From positions 1-29,194 of IMG/VR virus record IMGVR_UViG_3300046751_000216: DNA of 29,194 nucleotides. The stretch is one strand, 5' to 3'. Each line of letters opens with the position of its first letter. Within the stretch, counting starts at the first letter, position 1. Positions 1-6,861 of this stretch are shown one piece after another. This stretch comes from a virus. The position numbers and the translations under genes are program-made. Below the pieces are notes generated by a model, which searched no databases, had not been told where the DNA came from, and worked only from the letters and a program-made list of their open reading frames with translations.

Positions 1-8
1 AAAAGAAA

Positions 9-569
9 TCAAAGTCCATGCTGTATGCACTCCTTCGCTTGACCTACTGACATCTTGAACCACTCACCCCTACGTTCAGCAATCTTCTCAGCAGCCTTGT
101 GTGCAGCAGCTTCAGCCTTACGTCTGTCTGTAGTAGATACTGAGTACATAAGCTTGTAGTTACGGAAGGGACTACTAGTCTGATAACCATTCAGCCTATC
201 CTCCGCATCAAGAGCCATGCCAATCTTTACCCACTCAGGCCATGCTGAGTTAGTAATGATGTAAACATATCCCTCTGTTACAGAGTTAATAAGATTATGA
301 CTATGCACATCGTCCCAAGATTTATACCTACCTGCTTTATGTAGTGGATGTTTCTTGGAAACCTCTTTACCATTAACATACATTCTATTAGCATCACGCT
401 TACGTACTGCCTCTGGATTATCCTTATAGAAAAAAGGTTTACCTGTCTTTGGATTAATGGGTGTCTGCCCAGTTACTTCCGTACTTGTATTCGCTGTCAA
501 GCTTACATCTGAACTTGAAGTGTCGCTCGACTTCTTCCATACATAGCTGAATAAGTTTTCCTGTTTCAT
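9..569 (-). CDS. GIY-YIG (T5orf172-type) nuclease, overlaps DNA polymerase 3' end
   Basis: A 186-aa protein whose C-terminal half is a GIY-YIG nuclease domain of the T5orf172/MUG113 kind. It shows GYVYI at residues 100-104, VKIG at 114-117, a conserved Arg (R125), and a later E153/H157 helix. Residues 38-80 (INPKTGKPFFYKD onward) look like the short 'PKTGKPF' preamble common in phage T5orf172 proteins. The ATG at 569 has AAAGG eight bases upstream, both inside the DNA polymerase gene, so the first ~38 residues are read from a second frame of the polymerase 3' end. A later start at 383 (Met63) would avoid most of the overlap but has no visible ribosome site and would cut the preamble. It probably nicks or cuts DNA, either as a homing-type mobile nuclease or as a phage nuclease. 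The family call is secure; the role is inferred. Confidence 0.8.
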   Translation of the reverse strand: MKQENLFSYVWKKSSDTSSSDVSLTANTSTEVTGQTPINPKTGKPFFYKDNPEAVRKRDANRMYVNGKEVSKKHPLHKAGRYKSWDDVHSHNLINSVTEGYVYIITNSAWPEWVKIGMALDAEDRLNGYQTSSPFRNYKLMYSVSTTDRRKAEAAAHKAAEKIAERRGEWFKMSVGQAKECIQHGL

Positions 570-2160
570 CTTCCTGACCTTTCTTTACTACTAACTGTAC
601 TTCATCATGGATGAACGCTACAATCTGTGCGTCCAAGTTTGCTTTCTTGATAGCACGTGCAATGAACACGTACCATGTCTTACAGATTATTGCGCCACAC
701 GACTGAAGTAAAGTGTTCAGTGAAGCATGACTGTGACGAACTGGTATGGCTCTGCCATCCAATCCTTTGACCCATCCTCTGTCATCTGCTGCTTTAGCTA
801 CAGCATCCTTCAGATATTTTAGGGCTGGTAGTTTCTTCAGAAACTTATTCTTGATAGTCTTACCTTCCTTACTACCCTTGTTAATTATCTTACCAATCTT
901 CTCATCACCTGCACCATATAAAAATCCATAGATGAATGTCTTGGCATTGGAACGTGAGGGTAGACCAGCAGCTTCTTGGTTGATGGTATGTACGTCACCA
1001 TTAACTACTTCGTAAGCATAAGAACCATCATCGTAAGCAGCCATGTAATGAGCAAGGCATCTAAGTTCCAGCCCACTAGCATCAGCACCCAAAAGACTGT
1101 AGCCATCAGGAGCATGAAACAAGCTGCGACATTCCTTGCCGAACTCTGCACCCACACTTGGCACTTGCGCCATGTTAGGGTTGCTATGCGTACAACGTGA
1201 AGTGACAGCACCCATGTGATTAACTCTACCATGTAACTTACCATCCTTCTCCATCTTCAACCAAGCTTGTTTGCCTGTGGCTAACTGACCTACTCTCTTG
1301 TTGAGTAGTAAGTACTCAGTCAACAGCTTTGCCTCAGGCATATCAATCTTAGATAAGACTTCTTCATCTACCTTTGGGTCACCATTGTTAGTGAAAGCTT
1401 TAGGCTTCCATCCTTTCTTCATCAACCTGTCTGCTATCTGTTGACGTGATGCAGGGTTGAATGGAATGGTCTTGGTCTTGGTCTTCATCTCAATTACAGT
1501 AGGCTCGAACACCTGCTGTAACTCCTTTTCTATAGTTTCCTTACGCTCTGCTATGTCAGAGTACAGAGACTGTGCAGCCTTGACATCAAAGTCAAAGCCT
1601 CGTTCCTGTTGCTCTATCAGTAGAGTGTGTATCTCAGTCTCAAGGTCTAGTGCCTCTTTGCTAAAATTTTTTTGCATAATTTTGAGATAGAGTTTGTGAT
1701 TGACCATTGTGTCTTGGACGCAGTAGTCAAGCATCTCTTGTGAGAAAGCTCCAAAGCTCTCAATATCGCTACCGAAATCACCTTTTAATTCTCCTAGTCT
1801 GTAGCCCCAAGCTTTCAAACTCTGCCTACCTATCAAGGCTAGTGGCATCTTATCTTGCTTGTGTAGTTTGATATCAACCTCACGTATGTCAGGCCATATT
1901 GTTCTAGAGTATACCAACGTATCAAGAGTTTGTCCAGTGTACTTGTATCCATGTAACTTATCTAACACACGTAGGTCATACTCAATAATGTTATGGCCTA
2001 TCAGCATGTCTGCTTTGTCAAGTAACCTGATGCCCTCTTCTATATTGTCGGGGTCAAAGGTGTGTACCTCGTTAGTGTCTACATCCCTCGCTACAATGCA
2101 CCACACCTGTGTTACATCATCCAAGAGATTGTCTGCTTCTATATCAAATATTAGTTTCAT
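454..2160 (-). CDS. T7-like family A DNA polymerase with 3'-5' exonuclease
   Basis: A 568-aa replicative polymerase homologous to T7 gp5. The exonuclease shows DIEAD (D6, E8), the ExoII region HNIIEYD (D62) and YCVQD (D150). The polymerase shows motif A with D360 (GADASGLELR), motif B RSNAKTFIYGFLYGAG (R403, K407, Y411) and motif C HDE (518-520). The end, GSNWADTH, aligns with the T7 C-terminus, so the protein is complete. It is about 136 residues shorter than T7 gp5 (704 aa). Most of the loss lies between the exonuclease and NPASRQQI, where T7 carries its thioredoxin-binding insertion. The start ATG at 2160 has GGAGA upstream, just after the primase-helicase gene. It acts with the neighbouring SSB and primase-helicase at the fork. 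Confidence 0.95.
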   Translation of the reverse strand: MKLIFDIEADNLLDDVTQVWCIVARDVDTNEVHTFDPDNIEEGIRLLDKADMLIGHNIIEYDLRVLDKLHGYKYTGQTLDTLVYSRTIWPDIREVDIKLHKQDKMPLALIGRQSLKAWGYRLGELKGDFGSDIESFGAFSQEMLDYCVQDTMVNHKLYLKIMQKNFSKEALDLETEIHTLLIEQQERGFDFDVKAAQSLYSDIAERKETIEKELQQVFEPTVIEMKTKTKTIPFNPASRQQIADRLMKKGWKPKAFTNNGDPKVDEEVLSKIDMPEAKLLTEYLLLNKRVGQLATGKQAWLKMEKDGKLHGRVNHMGAVTSRCTHSNPNMAQVPSVGAEFGKECRSLFHAPDGYSLLGADASGLELRCLAHYMAAYDDGSYAYEVVNGDVHTINQEAAGLPSRSNAKTFIYGFLYGAGDEKIGKIINKGSKEGKTIKNKFLKKLPALKYLKDAVAKAADDRGWVKGLDGRAIPVRHSHASLNTLLQSCGAIICKTWYVFIARAIKKANLDAQIVAFIHDEVQLVVKKGQEDETGKLIQLCMEEVERHFKFRCKLDSEYKYGSNWADTH

Positions 2161-2182
2161 GCTCTGTCTCCGCAGTAGCTAG

Positions 2183-3790
2183 TTAAAATTCTATGTCATC
2201 CTTATCTTCATCAAAGATTGTCTCAGTCATACGTCCTGTATCTGTATCGTATAACAGTGAACAACATAGTCCTGTCTCGCCTGACCACCTGTTCTTCAGA
2301 ACTCTGACGTGGCTGACGTGAGGATTGTCTTTGTCTTGTTGGTCTCGCTCTAATCCAATCACCATATCACTAAGCTGACCGATTGCTGCTGAACCACGTA
2401 GCTGAGAGAGTGAAGTCTGTGCGCCATCCTCATGTCCTCTGTCACCAGAGGGACGCTTCAAGTGTGACACTAGTATCAGTCCACAGTTTAACTCCTCAAC
2501 CAACGCACGTAAACGTGTCATTGTGTTATCAATAAGTCTCCTCTCATCTCCACCTTCTAGTCCACTGACTACGATACTGATGTGGTCAAGGATAATGTAG
2601 TCACACCCACAACCATGCACTAAGTATCTTATCTTGTCAAGTAGATTATCACTATCAGTAGAACCCCAATGGTCATAAAGGTATACTCTACCAGTTCCAA
2701 GTGTAGCATCGAAAGCATGTTTCAACTCCTCTTCTGGCACACTATTGTTATGTAAGTGCAGGGGCTTGTTCATCTCAAGAGACATCAAGCCTAAGGCAGT
2801 ACGCTTTATACTTTCTTCTAGAGCAATGTACCCTAGTGTCCTACCATTCCTGATTAGGTTATGTGCAAACTCACGTGCAAGCTGCGACTTCCCTATACCA
2901 GAACCAGCAGTCACTGTGGTTATCTCACCTCTGCGACAGCCCCCTGTTTTCTCTTGCATACCTATGTATGGATAAGGTACTGAGTCTTTACTGTCATCCT
3001 CAGTTACAATGTCCCACACATCTGTACCTGCTACGATACCATCAGGTCTGAATGTCTTAGCTTCCCATACAGCATCGACTAGTTCCTTGACCCTACCTGC
3101 TTGTAACATTTCGTTAGCATCCTTCAATGGAAGGGTAGCTATCTTACATTTGTTAGGTGGTAGTACTGAGGCACAATCCTTTGCTGCCTTCTGACCTACC
3201 TCATCCATGTCAAACATAAGTACTACGTACTCATACTTGGACAACCACTCAATAGATTTACCCAACGCTTTCTTAGCAGAGGTACACCCTGAGGGTAGAG
3301 ATACTACAGGCCACTTGTTATCCATCACCTGTGATAGGGACATAGCATCTAGCTCACCCTCACATATAGTAATGAACTTACCACCCTTACCATCTCTCCA
3401 TAGATGCTCACCATACAGGCCAACATCTTTAATGTTACCAACAACAGAGAAGTCCTTGTTGGCAAACCTAATCTTTTGTGCTGCTAAATCTCCAGCCCTG
3501 CTGCGATAGTTAGCAACCTGTACCTTCTGTCCCTTGTAATCAGAAACACCATAGCCCCAGAACTGGCAAGTCTTTTGAGAGATACCACGCTTAAGTAAAT
3601 CCCTGTACTCTATGTCCAAGAAGGCAGTGTCATGTGTCTCAAACTTTGCCATAGCTTCCTCATTGTTAGCTGGTGTTAGTGTCTGGCAAGAGAAGCAGTA
3701 GTGTTTACCATTGCTATACAAAGCGTTGGCATCACTACTGCCACAGTGAGGACAGGCTACGTGCCTGATAAACTCACCATCCTCAACCAT
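2183..3790 (-). CDS. T7-like bifunctional primase-helicase
   Basis: A T7 gp4-like protein of 535 aa from the ATG at 3790. A TTG at 3808 would add six residues; both starts overlap the upstream gene. In order it has a zinc-binding primase finger (CPHC and CFSC, cysteines near 13, 16, 32, 35) and a TOPRIM primase core (CEGELDA, Glu near 144; FDMDE, Asp near 194 and 196). A RecA-type hexameric helicase follows, with Walker A AGSGIGKS (295-302), Walker B YIILDH (Asp near 402) and VSHLKRP. The C-terminus is acidic and ends in Phe (DEDKDDIEF). In T7 gp4 such a tail docks on DNA polymerase. It unwinds DNA and makes primers. It lies directly upstream of the polymerase gene, as in T7. Confidence 0.95.
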   Translation of the reverse strand: MVEDGEFIRHVACPHCGSSDANALYSNGKHYCFSCQTLTPANNEEAMAKFETHDTAFLDIEYRDLLKRGISQKTCQFWGYGVSDYKGQKVQVANYRSRAGDLAAQKIRFANKDFSVVGNIKDVGLYGEHLWRDGKGGKFITICEGELDAMSLSQVMDNKWPVVSLPSGCTSAKKALGKSIEWLSKYEYVVLMFDMDEVGQKAAKDCASVLPPNKCKIATLPLKDANEMLQAGRVKELVDAVWEAKTFRPDGIVAGTDVWDIVTEDDSKDSVPYPYIGMQEKTGGCRRGEITTVTAGSGIGKSQLAREFAHNLIRNGRTLGYIALEESIKRTALGLMSLEMNKPLHLHNNSVPEEELKHAFDATLGTGRVYLYDHWGSTDSDNLLDKIRYLVHGCGCDYIILDHISIVVSGLEGGDERRLIDNTMTRLRALVEELNCGLILVSHLKRPSGDRGHEDGAQTSLSQLRGSAAIGQLSDMVIGLERDQQDKDNPHVSHVRVLKNRWSGETGLCCSLLYDTDTGRMTETIFDEDKDDIEF

Positions 3791-4031
3791 CTTCTTGTGC
3801 GTCCTCAAGTATGTCTACCATACGTGCTAGACCCCTACGAATTTTGTCTAGTACCTCAGGTGGATACTTATCCTCATCCTGTACCATCAGGTATGCCATG
3901 TCACTGTAATCAACATGCTCATATATCTCAGCCTCATCTACATAGACAGAGATAGCTATACCATCCTTGTTGAACTCAGCTTGGACATCAATCTCAGATA
4001 CAATCTCTTCTGTAATATCTACAATACTCAT
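3783..4031 (-). CDS. Small acidic protein of unknown function
   Basis: An 82-aa, strongly acidic protein that I do not recognise. It has no Cys, no membrane segment and no obvious motif; the C-terminal half could be helical (VLDKIRRGLARMVDILEDA). The start at 4031 forms an ATGA overlap with the stop of the 62-aa gene, and its 3' end overlaps the primase-helicase start, so it is embedded in a translationally coupled replication operon. Tight packing is the main reason to believe it. The acidity could suggest DNA mimicry or a partner of a basic protein, but nothing in the sequence shows this. Confidence 0.7.
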   Translation of the reverse strand: MSIVDITEEIVSEIDVQAEFNKDGIAISVYVDEAEIYEHVDYSDMAYLMVQDEDKYPPEVLDKIRRGLARMVDILEDAQEDG

Positions 4032-4216
4032 GGGTATGCCTCGCTTTTCTCATCCTGTTCATCTTGAAGTGCGTTAGTAATGTCGTACCAAAGACTATCT
4101 AATTGCTCATCGTTAATTAATGATAGTAATTCAAATACTACTGCTTCTATATCCCACTGCTGAACCATAGTGGTTCTAACTATATCTTCCTTAAAAGAAC
4201 GCTCTTCACTATCCAT
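4028..4216 (-). CDS. Small hypothetical protein in replication operon
   Basis: A 62-aa acidic protein that I cannot assign. It appears mostly helical (QQWDIEAVVFELLSLINDEQ) and has no Cys or membrane segment. The start at 4216 overlaps the endonuclease I stop, and its own stop forms ATGA with the next gene. T7 encodes its amidase-lysozyme gene 3.5 between endonuclease I and the primase. This protein and the 82-aa one occupy that place but show no amidase features, and the phage has a different lysozyme in its late region. Confidence 0.65.
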   Translation of the reverse strand: MDSEERSFKEDIVRTTMVQQWDIEAVVFELLSLINDEQLDSLWYDITNALQDEQDEKSEAYP

Positions 4217-4574
4217 CTAACCACTCCTCAGGTATAGTTCCCTCACTCCAGACAAAACCATTACGGTCTGCCCACTCAGCGCAGGTCATCTTAGACCCAT
4301 CCTTCCTTTTCTTTGCACCCTGTATAGTAGCACTGGCTTTCTGGAATACAAACCTGATGTCCAACTCTGGATGCTGTGCCTTTACAGCCTTCATCTTTCG
4401 TTGTGCATCCTGTCTGAAGTATCCCTTCAACTCTACATACATAGTGCCAAGCTTTAAGTCAGGTACGTAGTGACGCTCCACATAGTAGGCCAACTTCTCT
4501 GGCTCATACATATATGGAACATCACGTACGTTCAGGTCATCAATGACCCTCTCCTCAAAAGTCCCCTTCGGCAT
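4209..4574 (-). CDS. Endonuclease I (Holliday junction resolvase), T7 gp3-like
   Basis: A 121-aa homologue of T7 endonuclease I (149 aa), which cleaves branched DNA and helps break down host DNA. The PD-(D/E)XK core is visible as PDLKLGTMYVELKGYF (D39, E48, K50), with an N-terminal Glu pair at 7-8 (FEERV) matching the T7 catalytic Glu. The QHPELDIRFVF segment matches T7 QHPELDIRIVF, and IPEEWL matches IPAEWI near the end. The open frame reaches 4688, but homology begins at MPKGTFEERV. The ATG at 4574 has GGTGG eight bases upstream; the ATG at 4580 is possible but badly spaced. The start lies inside the 3' end of the SSB gene. Confidence 0.9.
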   Translation of the reverse strand: MPKGTFEERVIDDLNVRDVPYMYEPEKLAYYVERHYVPDLKLGTMYVELKGYFRQDAQRKMKAVKAQHPELDIRFVFQKASATIQGAKKRKDGSKMTCAEWADRNGFVWSEGTIPEEWLDG

Positions 4575-5163
4575 CGGCATCGCCACCAAAGACATCAAGT
4601 GCGTCATCCTTCTGCACAGCAGCAGTAACAAACCCATCCTCTTCCTCAAAGATAGAGGCAGCATTGTTACCATACTCCACAATGTCAATGACTTGTACAG
4701 CTTTCAATCGTAGTGTGACACCCACTGTCTTAGTGGCTGGCATCATGTAAGGGAAAGGCTCGACTGCAACCTTAACAACAGAACCGTTGCCAATGAGGGT
4801 AGACCCATCAAGCGGTGTCTTCTTAGCATCCACAACCATAGGCTTCTGCTCGTACACCTTACCATCCTTTGACTTAACACGTGCCTTCATCTTTGCTTTG
4901 AATACAATGTCACCAGTAGGTGTACCAGCTTCATCAGTATCCATCTCAAAGGGCTGATGTGTGGACAGGACGTTTGTTAACTTAGGGTTATCCTTGACAG
5001 CTTCAGCACGTTTAGCTTCTATCATACTGTTGAACTGCTCACACACTTCTGTTGCTTCTGCCTCAGGTACAACCACCTGAACAGAGTACTCACCCTCTGG
5101 AACATAACGAGTATCTGCTTCAAATACTTTTGCCCATCGAGCGTTGCCTTTAATAATTTCCAA
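4555..5163 (-). CDS. Single-stranded DNA-binding protein, T7 gp2.5-like (TTG start)
   Basis: A 202-aa protein in the T7 gene 2.5 position, between RNA polymerase and endonuclease I. It has an OB-fold-like pattern of alternating beta segments (YSVQVVVPEAEA, FKAKMKARVKSKDG, STLIGNGSVVKVAVEPF, GVTLRLKAVQVIDI) and an acidic C-terminal tail ending ...DADAEGDF. An acidic tail with a terminal Phe is a hallmark of T7 gp2.5, where it contacts DNA polymerase and helicase. The start is unusual: no ATG fits, and a TTG at 5163 has AGGAG eight bases upstream (5172-5176). A probable phage promoter lies just upstream. Confidence 0.85.
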   Translation of the reverse strand: MEIIKGNARWAKVFEADTRYVPEGEYSVQVVVPEAEATEVCEQFNSMIEAKRAEAVKDNPKLTNVLSTHQPFEMDTDEAGTPTGDIVFKAKMKARVKSKDGKVYEQKPMVVDAKKTPLDGSTLIGNGSVVKVAVEPFPYMMPATKTVGVTLRLKAVQVIDIVEYGNNAASIFEEEDGFVTAAVQKDDALDVFGGDADAEGDF

Positions 5164-5186
5164 TTTGTAATCTCCTATAATTATGA

Positions 5187-5211
5187 TTAGGCTATGATGT
5201 AACTTTAGGAT
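5187..5211 (-). promoter_or_regulatory. Candidate phage RNA polymerase promoter (copy A, before SSB)
   Basis: The minus strand reads CCTAAAGTTACATCAT at 5194-5209, just after the RNA polymerase stop and about 30 nt before the SSB start. The 25-bp stretch here differs from the one at 21054-21078 at only three positions. A T7 promoter (phi2.5) occupies the same place in T7. Identity as a promoter is inferred from repetition and position. Confidence 0.6.
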
Positions 5212-6861
5212 TTATGCAAAGAAGTACTGTGACTTTAGAACCTCACGTAAATCTAAGTTACCTTTACTTGGTGGAACAGGAACATCCTGTGTACCAAGCA
5301 CTGTTATAGCATGGTCTCTCAACTCAGTCAAGACATCATGCTGTTCGTACATATTAACAAACTCCTCACGTAGTACCTCAGATAGCATAGGCATGTTGGT
5401 TGAGTGTGTACCATAGCTGTCGTGTACCATTGCGTAGTCCTCAATACCAAGCTTGGTTGCTCTGTTAATAGTCTTGGTCATAGCTGCTGCATCCATAGAG
5501 TGTATGAAGTTAGGGCTACTACCCAAGCCTGTACGCTTACGATGCACTGCGTTGTCTCTATCCTTAGGAAAGGACAGCGATACAGTGTTACCGTTGATGT
5601 GTGTCTTAATCCTTTTACTGTCTGTTTCGTTGTAGTTCTGTAGCACTAGCCAGCCTGTAGGTGTGACCCATTCCATGTGCTTGTTGTGGTCTGAGTACAC
5701 ATCTGCTACATCCTTGATGTATGTCATCACCTCTCTTGCTGATACAATCACATCTGATATAGCATCCCATACATACTTTGACAAGTAGGTAGATGCCTCA
5801 AACAAATCATCACCGAATGGATTAGCTTCTCCCTTGTTTATCTTGTCTTGCATTGCTTCCTCAATGTACTGCCTACATGCGTGACGTGTACCTGAGTAGG
5901 GTACTATCATAACAGGACGCTTGGCTATCTTCCTGTCTATACCAAACTCTAAACACTTACGTGCTAGTTCTGTGTCATCCTCTCGTACCTGACGTATAGC
6001 TTCTTGTGCTACCTGTGTGTAGATATCTTGAGGTAGTTCAGATGCTGTGAGGTTGGTAGCCCTACCCCCTTGCTCATCCCTCAGTATAGCTGACAGGTGC
6101 TGTAGTCCATTGCATGACCCATCTGCTGCACAGGGTAGACGTGTCTCAAATCCCCAGCCCTGTCTGACTAGGGCTGACATCTCATAGCACCACGAAAGAA
6201 ACTGGAAGGGTTTGTCTGCTTCTAACCATATCGTGTAATCATATGGGTTAGCCACTACCCTATGAGCATCAGTCTCTGCAAACTCCCATGCCCATCTCTC
6301 TCGCTCGTCCAAGGATACCTTGTCGTTACCAAACAGGTTAGCACCGTGAATACACAACCATCGTGCGTCATCCCAACTGTTGATGGTCACAGGGTAGCTA
6401 AACTCTAGCAGTGCCTTGCTCCAATCTGCTGACTGAGTAGAGAGAAACGTGCTGGATGCGTACTTGCGTGAACGAAAGTCGTTCTGCCATACATAGTAGA
6501 ACCTATCATACTTGCTGTACTGTTCTGCTATCTTTAGTGTACGCTCCACCTGCACACGCTTGCTCATGCTGCGATTGTTTAAGGAGTAGATTTGATTACG
6601 CTTGCGTGACCACGTGCGAAACACATCCCTCTCTTGCTCAGTCATCTCTTCAGGTTCTTTATCAAATGGGTATGGTGGTAGAGGTAAGTCCTCTTTAGCT
6701 GGTAGGTTACCCACCTGATGTCCATTGTCCCACAAGTTACGTGTGACTTCCAGTACCTGCTTGTTAATACGCCACTCAGTACGCTGTAGTGTGTTAAGAC
6801 AGGCATACTCTTGTGTCAAGTCTTGCTTACGCAATCTATTTAAGTGTGTCTTTAAACTCAT
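5212..6861 (-). CDS. T7-like RNA polymerase, C-terminal catalytic part (split gene)
   Basis: A 549-aa protein matching T7 RNA polymerase from about residue 302 to the end, finishing with the characteristic FFA (T7 FAFA). Catalytic residues are present: D247 in CAADGSCNGLQH (T7 D537), K314 and Y322 in AKRPVMIVPYSG (T7 K631, Y639), and D481 in MVHDSYG (T7 D812). The specificity loop (about 405-435) differs from T7 at the key positions: K419 sits where T7 has N748, and Leu where T7 has Q758, so promoter recognition should differ from T7. The start ATG at 6861 overlaps the stop of the N-terminal ORF as ATGA. GAGG five bases upstream gives it a ribosome site. Together the two parts total 814 aa, against 883 in T7. 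Confidence 0.93.
   Translation of the reverse strand: MSLKTHLNRLRKQDLTQEYACLNTLQRTEWRINKQVLEVTRNLWDNGHQVGNLPAKEDLPLPPYPFDKEPEEMTEQERDVFRTWSRKRNQIYSLNNRSMSKRVQVERTLKIAEQYSKYDRFYYVWQNDFRSRKYASSTFLSTQSADWSKALLEFSYPVTINSWDDARWLCIHGANLFGNDKVSLDERERWAWEFAETDAHRVVANPYDYTIWLEADKPFQFLSWCYEMSALVRQGWGFETRLPCAADGSCNGLQHLSAILRDEQGGRATNLTASELPQDIYTQVAQEAIRQVREDDTELARKCLEFGIDRKIAKRPVMIVPYSGTRHACRQYIEEAMQDKINKGEANPFGDDLFEASTYLSKYVWDAISDVIVSAREVMTYIKDVADVYSDHNKHMEWVTPTGWLVLQNYNETDSKRIKTHINGNTVSLSFPKDRDNAVHRKRTGLGSSPNFIHSMDAAAMTKTINRATKLGIEDYAMVHDSYGTHSTNMPMLSEVLREEFVNMYEQHDVLTELRDHAITVLGTQDVPVPPSKGNLDLREVLKSQYFFA

Noticed and set aside
4575-4688. The longer N-terminal extension of endonuclease I up to 4688
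   Set aside because: The extension is a shadow of the SSB 3' end with Met/Leu-rich text; homology to T7 endonuclease I begins at MPKGTFEERV.
6858-6861. Intron or inserted nuclease in the RNA polymerase gene
   Set aside because: The two coding parts overlap by bases with no intervening DNA, so there is no room for an intron or insertion.
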